Of a stretch of 32,083 nucleotides of DNA, positions 26,865 through 32,083 are shown in pieces (within the stretch, counting starts at the first letter, position 1; each line of letters begins with the position of its first letter). The notes below the pieces were generated by a model. It was not told the DNA's origin and did not search any database. It was given only the letters and a program-made list of their open reading frames with translations. A program made the translations under genes and the position numbers. This DNA is from Alphaproteobacteria bacterium (lineage in GTDB: Bacteria; Pseudomonadota; Alphaproteobacteria; Rickettsiales; SXRF01). The DNA is taken from NCBI GenBank assembly GCA_020054105.1, contig JAGVLW010000007.1:1-32083 (forward strand). The letters are read 5' to 3'.

Positions 26865-27081
26865 CAACTGTGAAAAGTCCCAACTTCCTTATCACAGCCA
26901 ATCCAAAGAGGCCGTGCTTCAGGAATTGAATACGACGGAAACCGGCCTGATCCTGAACGAAGCCGCGTCGTGCGTCTGGATACCTATGTGGCCTGTGGCC
27001 GCTACGGTTAGAAAAAACGCAGGCGCGGGTCCTTCCAGACCACCCCCTCACGGGTACGCCGCGAGCGCGGGATTTCGCTAG
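26854..27081 (+). pseudogene. Cation-transporting P-type ATPase, N-terminal remnant
   Basis: The ORF overlaps the end of ackA by 11 bp and has a good GAGAGGG site. Its first 38 residues ('PYHSQSKEAVLQELNTTETGLILNEAA') match the N-terminal cation-ATPase domain of P2-type pumps. Similarity stops at about 26967. The remaining codons run through unrelated sequence and into the 100-bp repeat, stopping at 27081. It is therefore the head of an ATPase gene cut by the right junction. It is different from the complete P2A ATPase at 16531. Confidence 0.7.
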
Positions 27082-27125
27082 GGCCAGCTGCAAAAGTTGC
27101 GTTTCGTTTCGTTTTTTTCGGCGCA
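27026..27125 (+). repeat. Right copy of the 100-bp direct repeat
   Basis: Partner of 3403-3502, same orientation, 6 mismatches and no gaps by eye; 27026-27070 is identical to 3403-3447. It lies at the 3' side of the intact DUF3768 gene. The unique distance between copies is 23,623 bp start to start. Confidence 0.9.
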
Positions 27126-27195
27126 TCCCTATGAAAAACAACAAAAACCCCAAATCAAAAAACGAAATGGGGTACACGAAAAAACGAAATGGCTT

Positions 27196-27558
27196 TTAGT
27201 ATTCGCTGGCCAGCATGATTGTGAGGATTCGTGTTGTGTTGTTTGCATCCGCCGGGTTCTCCGAACCATAGCGACATTCGCGGTCATAGTAGTCGATTTT
27301 CCAGAAAAAGCGGTATCCATCCAGCTCGATTCGCCCAAAATCACGTTCGCCATGCGGGTCATTGTCTGCGGTGAAATCATCAAACTCCGCCACCGCGCGA
27401 AACAGTCGTAGCTGGAGATCTTCCGACAGCTCCTGCACCCCCGGCGTCATCATCACCTTGCCACCCCAAAATGTTTGCCGAAGCCGATCATTCAGTTGCG
27501 CTATCCGCGCGCGATACGCTGTCTTTTCTGCCGCCACATCCATATTATTTTCCATCAA
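27196..27558 (-). CDS. DUF3768 family protein (intact copy)
   Basis: This is a 120-aa soluble protein. The family pattern is clear: 'ARIAQLNDRLRQTFWGGKVMMTPGVQEL', 'AVAEFDDFTADNDPHGERDFGRIELDGYRFFWKIDYYD' and C-terminal 'NTTRILTIMLASEY'. DUF3768 genes are common on alphaproteobacterial plasmids and integrative elements; function is unknown. The paralogue at 3573-3784 is broken. Start at ATG 27558 or 27555; an upstream leader of about 60 bp resembles the one at 3790-3850. Confidence 0.82.
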   Translation of the reverse strand: MMENNMDVAAEKTAYRARIAQLNDRLRQTFWGGKVMMTPGVQELSEDLQLRLFRAVAEFDDFTADNDPHGERDFGRIELDGYRFFWKIDYYDRECRYGSENPADANNTTRILTIMLASEY

Positions 27559-27664
27559 AACAGTTGCTTAACAGTATCGACGGATAACAGGTGTGCTAGT
27601 GCAATCAATGGTGTTTTGATGAGCTCTAGCCACTTGTTCTAATGCGCTTTTCCGGATATTCCTT

Positions 27665-28606
27665 ATGGCTATGGCGCGTAGATCGAGAAAAGATAATCCG
27701 GAACTATTAAGGGGCAAGCTCGTTGAGCTGCTTCAAGGCTTTGAGCATACCCTGAAAACCAGTGATTTACGCAGGCAGGTTCAAGAGCTTGTTCCGGCCT
27801 ATCATTTCCTACGCGATATCGGCAGTTCATTGATGGATGGACCCGGCACCGATTCCGGACGTGATCGGATACTGGAATACTTCAAGAGGCATGCAGGTCA
27901 GGTTCTTAACGGGGCGGAGTTAATGGTCGTTGCCGGTATCAATGAATACCCACGCCGTATCCGCGAATTACGACTTGAGTATGGATGGCCGATTCTCTCC
28001 GGGGTGACGCTGGCTGAAATTCGTGAAGCCGGTGGCGAAGAGGCTGAATCGCTGCCGCAAATGAAGCCCGATGATTATGTCATGACATCGGCTGAACGGA
28101 ATGAGGATGCGGCAGAGCGTTGGCGCGTCGGGAACCAGATTCGCAAAGAGAAGATCGGCGTTAAACCGAAAATTCTAAAATACATGCTGGCCAATCTTGG
28201 TAAGGAAGTAAGTGGCGAAGAGTTGCGTTATGTCGCCAATGATAAAAGTGAATGGGCGCGCCGCGTGCGTGAACTTCGCACCGAGGAAGGCTGGCGCATT
28301 ACCACGAAAACCACTGGGCGGCCGACCTTGCCGGTTGGCGTCTACGTTCTGGAAAGCGCTGAGCAAGCACCGGTGCATGATCGGCAGATTCCCGATCCCG
28401 TACGCTACGCGGCCATGCAACGCGATGATTACAGCTGCATCGATTGCAAATGGGACAGTCGCAAGGACTGGAGCGCTTCGGCTCCCCGCCATTTGGAGCT
28501 GCACCATATCATCCCGCACGTTGAAGGCGGGAAGAACACGGTCGAGAACTTGGTGACGTTATGCAATATCTGCCATGATGAGCGGCATCGTCGCGGCGAG
28601 AAATAA
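27665..28606 (+). CDS. HNH endonuclease with two repeated helical DNA-binding-like units
   Basis: This is a 313-aa protein. The C-terminal HNH domain has zinc pairs C258-x2-C261 and C300-x2-C303 and the catalytic 'LELHHIIPHVEGGKNTVENLVTLC'. Upstream are two similar units at about 66-112 and 166-214. Both read RIL/KIL..Y......G..LnG/sGeEL..VA...E..RR(I/V)REL R.E.GW.I, probably winged-helix modules. The gene is convergent with and directly abuts the C5 methyltransferase. A restriction endonuclease partner of that methylase is the most likely role; this is inference. Specificity is unknown. Confidence 0.75.
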   Translation: MAMARRSRKDNPELLRGKLVELLQGFEHTLKTSDLRRQVQELVPAYHFLRDIGSSLMDGPGTDSGRDRILEYFKRHAGQVLNGAELMVVAGINEYPRRIRELRLEYGWPILSGVTLAEIREAGGEEAESLPQMKPDDYVMTSAERNEDAAERWRVGNQIRKEKIGVKPKILKYMLANLGKEVSGEELRYVANDKSEWARRVRELRTEEGWRITTKTTGRPTLPVGVYVLESAEQAPVHDRQIPDPVRYAAMQRDDYSCIDCKWDSRKDWSASAPRHLELHHIIPHVEGGKNTVENLVTLCNICHDERHRRGEK

Positions 28607-29674
28607 TCAGGCGGCTTTTTTCGTCCGTGCCTTTTGCAGTATATCCGACACCACCGATGCGATGGCTTTGCCCAATAGCGGCGGAACTGCATTACCAATC
28701 TGCCGCGCAATCTCAACCTTGCTGCCGACAAACTTGAAGTCGTCCGGGAAGCTCATCAGCCGCGCAGCCTCGCGATGCGTGATAGGGCGATGCGATTGCG
28801 GATGCAGGTAGCGCCCTTTCTCAGGCTTAAAGAATTCCGTGCGTATAGTAACCGATGGACGCTCCCACCATAATCTTCCGAATAAATCGGTGCCGCCGGA
28901 GGTTTTGCGTATCCAGCAATCCGGCGTAATGTCCGGAGCATTGCGCTGGAGGTCAAACCGGTTGCCGCCCGGTGGAACAGCTTTGTAGCGCTTAAGACTC
29001 ACCGGAGTGGGCTGCCGGCCGAAATGCAAATCCAACGGCGCTTTGGTCGTGCGAATTTCCGTGCCTACGGGCTCAGGCAAATTGCCTATGGCATCCTTTA
29101 CCGTTCTCCAGACTGGCAGATTTCCTTTTTCCGCAGGTGCGCGGTGGCTGGGGGCCGGTGGGAATTGTGCAGGTTGCCGCATACCCTTCTTCCAGCCGAT
29201 GATGACGGCACGTTTGCGCGTTTGCGGCACACCGTAATTGGCGGAATTCACAAAGTCGGCGGAAATTTCAAAGCCCATCGCTTCGGCGCAGACTTTAATT
29301 TGCAAGAATTCATCGGAAGCGATTAAACCGGGAACATTCTCGATAACGAAGACTTTTGCGCCGCTGCGTTGGACAATATCCATATAGGGCTGCCACAGCT
29401 CTCTACGCACATCACCGAGCCGTTGTTTATTTAGAAGGCTGAAGCCTTGGCAAGGTGGTCCGCCGATAACGACATCCGCTTTAGGGATGGGCTTACCCTG
29501 CGCCAGCCATTGTTCAATATCGGCACAATCGGCGTGATTACCGAAGTTCGCTTTGTAAGTTTCCACCGCCGCCGCATCGTTATCAATCGCCCAAACGCTT
29601 TCAAACCCAGCTTCAACGAAGCCGAGAGTCATACCACCCGCTCCGCAAAATAGGTCGATTACGCGATAGGTCAT
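28607..29674 (-). CDS. dcm: DNA (cytosine-5) methyltransferase
   Basis: This is a 355-aa C5 methylase with motif I 'DLFCGAGGMTLGF' (7-19), catalytic motif IV 'GGPPCQGFS' (Cys75), motif VI ENV (112-114), motif VIII 'QTRKRA' and motif X 'ARQIGNAVPP'. The variable target-recognition region lies at about 215-290. I prefer ATG 29674 (AAGGA upstream) over an in-frame start at 29725. It follows vsr by 51 bp on the same strand and meets the HNH gene tail to tail. It protects DNA in a probable type II system or acts as a solitary methylase. The recognition sequence cannot be read from this sequence. Confidence 0.9.
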   Translation of the reverse strand: MTYRVIDLFCGAGGMTLGFVEAGFESVWAIDNDAAAVETYKANFGNHADCADIEQWLAQGKPIPKADVVIGGPPCQGFSLLNKQRLGDVRRELWQPYMDIVQRSGAKVFVIENVPGLIASDEFLQIKVCAEAMGFEISADFVNSANYGVPQTRKRAVIIGWKKGMRQPAQFPPAPSHRAPAEKGNLPVWRTVKDAIGNLPEPVGTEIRTTKAPLDLHFGRQPTPVSLKRYKAVPPGGNRFDLQRNAPDITPDCWIRKTSGGTDLFGRLWWERPSVTIRTEFFKPEKGRYLHPQSHRPITHREAARLMSFPDDFKFVGSKVEIARQIGNAVPPLLGKAIASVVSDILQKARTKKAA

Positions 29675-29725
29675 GCAGTGATCCTTAAAGTTATGACAAG
29701 AATATACCCCGGAAATCTTTTGCAA

Positions 29726-30133
29726 TCAATGCTCAGTCAAAAACCTGTGAAGCATGGCGCTGAGAGCCGCTGCGTCTTTCGTTTGGCATTCCCATACGGT
29801 CAGGCAACGCCATCCCTTAGCTTGCAGTGCAATGAGATTGGCGTTATCGCGCGCAATATTTTTCTCCAGTTTCTCATTCCAGAAATCCGTATTGGATGTC
29901 GGTCTGCTACCCTTACGACAATTATGCCCGTGCCAGAAGCAGCCATGAACGAAAATCACCGCTTGGTACTTCGGCAGAACAATGTCCGGTTTGCCCGGCA
30001 GGTCTTTACGGTGAAGTCGGAAGCGAAATCCCATGCCATGCAAAGTACTGCGAACCAACAACTCTGGCTTTGTGTTTTTAGCGCGCACTTTCGCCATCAA
30101 GAAACTGCGGTCGGATGGAGTGAAGACATCCAT
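29726..30133 (-). CDS. vsr: Very short patch repair endonuclease Vsr
   Basis: This is a 135-aa protein with the full Vsr signature: 'SDRSFLMAKVRAKNTKPELLVRSTLHGMGFRFRLHRKDLPGKPDIVLPKYQAVIFVHGCFWHGHNC'. It includes the metal-binding Asp50 and downstream His residues. Vsr nicks next to T:G mismatches made when 5-methylcytosine deaminates, so its place directly before a C5 methylase gene is functionally sensible. Its start is only 7 bp after the end of the unknown gene upstream, which suggests one transcript. Confidence 0.92.
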   Translation of the reverse strand: MDVFTPSDRSFLMAKVRAKNTKPELLVRSTLHGMGFRFRLHRKDLPGKPDIVLPKYQAVIFVHGCFWHGHNCRKGSRPTSNTDFWNEKLEKNIARDNANLIALQAKGWRCLTVWECQTKDAAALSAMLHRFLTEH

Positions 30134-30140
30134 TAATTAT

Positions 30141-31106
30141 CTAATCCGTTGTTGCAATAAAAAGATTAAGCCGTGGATCATTGAAAGCCAGATTGTTCTC
30201 GAAGATGGTAGAAGTATAATAATCTTTTATTACGTTCTTTTTCTCTTCATCCCAGAGGCCAAAAAATTGAGGGGAAATAACAAAATTCTCACAATGGTTT
30301 AAAAGCCTTTTGGAAAGCTCATATTTTTGCTGCAATCCTTGGGAACTTAAAACGGTTTTTAATGCTTTTCTTGCAGGACTGGCTGACCTTTTATCATAAC
30401 TGAAGATAGCGACAGTTTCAGTATCGGAAGTAGGAACAATATTAAGTGCGACTCTTACAGTTTGATCGCCGACAATTAGATCGTCTAAAGAAAACAATAC
30501 GCACGCAGCAATTGTAGGCGCTTGGTTGGAGAAATGAATAACATCATGCTGAATCAAATCATATTTATTAGCCACTAATCCCTGATCAAAATTAGTAGCT
30601 CGATATTCCCAAGTTTCATATGAATTCATCAAAAAACTAGTAGCCATCATGCCTGCATCACAAGGCTGATTCCCCGGCGATAGCCCTAGTTTCACACGCT
30701 GTTGATATCCTAACTGGAGCTTAAGACCCGCCTCCATCACTGCATGCAATTCACGACATGCAGCACGATATGCGTACAAGAAAAGCTGCTTCTTGTTCTT
30801 CGTATCAAGCTGCTGTGTATCTATATCGGCGAATATTGTTCTATCGTGCTCGGAACATAAACCAGTAAATGTGGTGGCTTCATTTCTCCCTATTTTGTCA
30901 AAGTAAATGGTTGGCCCATTTACAGCATCGATCCTCTTTTTAAATCCGATGACATGCCCGTCAGAGGCTAATAACTCTAGGACTTTTGCGTTTTGAATAG
31001 AGTGGGCGCGTATAGGCTGTTGATCGCAGTTCATTCCCGGCTCAAGGCACCGTTTGTAACCTTGCTTGGATAGTTTAAAAAAATGTGAGCGCATTTCGTT
31101 TTGCAT
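30141..31106 (-). CDS. Unknown protein with Cys/His (possible zinc) N-terminal site, first in the vsr-dcm operon
   Basis: This is a 321-aa soluble protein with no signal or membrane segment. The N-terminus contains C20-x6-C27-x7-H35 within 'NCDQQPIRAHSIQNAKVL', then C84 and H87 in 'GRNEATTFTGLCSEHDRTIF'. The spacing suggests a zinc-stabilised, possibly nuclease-like fold. The 'AHSIQ' and 'CSEHD' pieces recur in hypothetical proteins I associate with defence and mobile regions. No catalytic assignment is possible. It is visibly more AT-rich than the metal genes. It ends 7 bp before vsr, so it is probably co-transcribed with vsr and dcm. Confidence 0.6.
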   Translation of the reverse strand: MQNEMRSHFFKLSKQGYKRCLEPGMNCDQQPIRAHSIQNAKVLELLASDGHVIGFKKRIDAVNGPTIYFDKIGRNEATTFTGLCSEHDRTIFADIDTQQLDTKNKKQLFLYAYRAACRELHAVMEAGLKLQLGYQQRVKLGLSPGNQPCDAGMMATSFLMNSYETWEYRATNFDQGLVANKYDLIQHDVIHFSNQAPTIAACVLFSLDDLIVGDQTVRVALNIVPTSDTETVAIFSYDKRSASPARKALKTVLSSQGLQQKYELSKRLLNHCENFVISPQFFGLWDEEKKNVIKDYYTSTIFENNLAFNDPRLNLFIATTD

Positions 31107-31232
31107 AGGAGCAGAATAGCACCTCCTCCAAGAATCTACAAATCTCTGTAGTTAGTCTTTAAAGCTGGGAAATGCTGGCCTTGCCTCATTAGGAAAGTAA
31201 GCAGTATGTTCAGAACACCCATACTGAGAAAT

Positions 31233-31520
31233 TTACACCGATAAAATCAGCCTATTTAGTTTATCAGCCAATGCGTGGCTGGTGTCGCCCGCTCCCAACT
31301 CGAATGATCCATGGCTCTTCAGCGCATACACGGCCTGACGCAAACCCTCGACCAAATCATAACTGGCGACTAGCAGCCGCGCTGCCTTTTCCTGCACTTC
31401 TATCGGCTGATTCTCATTCGTTTCCGCGATGGGCTCGCAATCCGAATAGATACGGAAGCACGGAATATCCTTATCATCCTGACCAAGATACGGCTCATAT
31501 TCATACGCCATGTTGTGCAT
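31233..31520 (-). CDS. Small protein of unknown function (95 aa)
   Basis: The ORF from ATG 31520 has AGGGGG about 9 bp upstream and encodes 95 residues. It opens 'MHNMAYEYEPYLGQDDKDIP' and is acidic and soluble, with a helical middle ('QEKAARLLVASYDLVEGLRQAVYALKS'). I do not recognise the family; the style resembles small phage or plasmid genes. The frame is open upstream through a Lys-rich repeat to the stop of the next gene. ATG 31511 is an alternative start. Confidence 0.5.
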   Translation of the reverse strand: MHNMAYEYEPYLGQDDKDIPCFRIYSDCEPIAETNENQPIEVQEKAARLLVASYDLVEGLRQAVYALKSHGSFELGAGDTSHALADKLNRLILSV

Positions 31521-31572
31521 CGTATATTGCCCCCTATTTAGTTTTTTGTAAGCCTTCGGCTCATTCTTAGCG

Positions 31573-31630
31573 CAGATTTTCTTGCTACTTTTCTTGTTAG
31601 TTTTCTTGTTAGTTTTCTTGCTACTTTTAT
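31573..31630. repeat. Degenerate 12-bp tandem repeat, about 4.5 units
   Basis: Units of the form TTTTCTTG(C/T)TA(C/G) run from about 31573 to 31630. Read on the minus strand they encode alternating Lys-Lys and Ser/Thr-Ser/Asn ('KSSKKTNKKTNKKSSKK'). The repeat lies between the two small genes, in the same reading frame as both. Confidence 0.75.
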
Positions 31631-31634
31631 CGGC

Positions 31635-32072
31635 TTAATCATCCACAAACCCCTGCGCGGTGAATTTATAGACCGGGGCGGAGCCTTTCCCGGCTTTGAC
31701 ACCCGGCATGGTGAAATCTACCGTCGGGTCAATATGGTCAGCGTATTGCACCACCCATGCCAGCCACTGCGCTTGCTCCGGTTCGGCGGCATCCGGCAGC
31801 GCCTGCATCGCCTCCAGATACAGACGCGTGCGGCGGGCGATTTCCATGTCGCGTAGGGCGATCTTCAGGCGGCGGATTTTCTGGCGCTCGGTGGCGAATT
31901 CGGGGGCTTGGATACGACGTTGGTCGTTGATGGTTGCCAGTTGCTTGGTGTCGCGCTCCACTACGGCGACAGTTTGCGTCTGGACGGTGGCGGGGCGCAG
32001 ATGCTCTTTTCTGGTGCTCACGCCGTAGGATTTCTTTGTCCAATAGCCGCGCGGTGGGCGCGGAATGCTCAT
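31635..32072 (-). CDS. Protein of unknown function (145 aa), phage/plasmid-like
   Basis: The ORF starts at ATG 32072, a few bases from the window edge, and encodes a basic, largely helical protein ('ERQKIRRLKIALRDMEIARRTRLYLEAMQALPD'). A conserved-looking C-terminal part follows ('WLAWVVQYADHIDPTVDFTMPGVKAG'). No signal peptide, membrane segment or recognisable catalytic motif is present. Its upstream context is missing, so promoter and partners are unknown. Its stop is in frame with the Lys-rich repeat and the 95-aa gene downstream. Confidence 0.5.
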   Translation of the reverse strand: MSIPRPPRGYWTKKSYGVSTRKEHLRPATVQTQTVAVVERDTKQLATINDQRRIQAPEFATERQKIRRLKIALRDMEIARRTRLYLEAMQALPDAAEPEQAQWLAWVVQYADHIDPTVDFTMPGVKAGKGSAPVYKFTAQGFVDD

Positions 32073-32083
32073 CTTCTTACAGA

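Noticed and set aside
27097..27411. 104-aa plus-strand ORF after the right repeat
   Set aside because: Opposite the intact DUF3768 gene, whose conserved motifs are on the minus strand.
31573..31630. CRISPR-like array
   Set aside because: A 12-bp contiguous tandem repeat without spacers is not a CRISPR array; none was seen elsewhere in the window.

Overview
The window is a metal-resistance (copper/silver and cobalt/zinc/cadmium-type) accessory region of a proteobacterium. It is most likely alphaproteobacterial, judged from DUF3768 and DUF1376 genes, CnrYXH-type regulation and general codon style. No rRNA, tRNA or marker gene is present, so the assignment is an inference.

Layout. (1) 1-2846: the 3' end of a TolC-like czcC, a His-rich czcB-like adaptor, a czcN-like membrane methyltransferase homologue, and a czcA cut off after about 280 codons. 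The czcA fragment runs in frame into a phage/plasmid-type DUF1376 gene (2847-3320). (2) 3403-3850: a 100-bp repeat and a broken DUF3768 gene. (3) 3987-5360: a cnrYXH-like module of anti-sigma factor, periplasmic metal sensor and ECF sigma factor. (4) 5419-8705: a copper module of multicopper oxidase, frameshifted CopB, DUF2231 membrane protein and TRASH-like metal-binding protein. (5) 8730-10804: regulators, comprising a MerR-type operator in front of a Crp/Fnr-family gene, a host-attachment-family protein, an FNR-type box, a 55-aa unknown and a MerR-family gene. (6) 10865-26864: ten genes and a remnant of an eleventh, almost without gaps: cusC/B/A-like RND efflux, a P2A-type ATPase, DUF2933, a Cu+ P1B-ATPase, then phaC, fabI, a MaoC-phosphotransacetylase fusion, ackA and a truncated ATPase. 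(7) 27026-27558: the second copy of the repeat with an intact DUF3768 gene. (8) 27665-32072: an HNH endonuclease convergent with a C5 cytosine methyltransferase, Vsr, an unknown zinc-site-like protein and two small unknown genes.

How it works together. The sequence GGGAT-N14-CGTA occurs three times with identical spacing: before cnrYXH, before the multicopper oxidase and before the cus operon. This suggests that the ECF sigma factor encoded here autoregulates and drives both copper modules. Because the cus genes run without a gap into phaC-fabI-maoC/pta-ackA, the carbon-storage/acetate genes may belong to the same metal-induced transcript. Low-oxygen (FNR-like) and MerR-type control appear to be layered on top.

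Structure. The 100-bp repeats at 3403 and 27026 (94/100 identical, same orientation), each followed by a DUF3768 gene, bracket the 23.6-kb cargo. Two metal genes (czcA and an ATPase) are truncated where they meet backbone sequence. No transposase or integrase is visible, so the mechanism is unknown, and an assembly artefact at the two junctions should be excluded.
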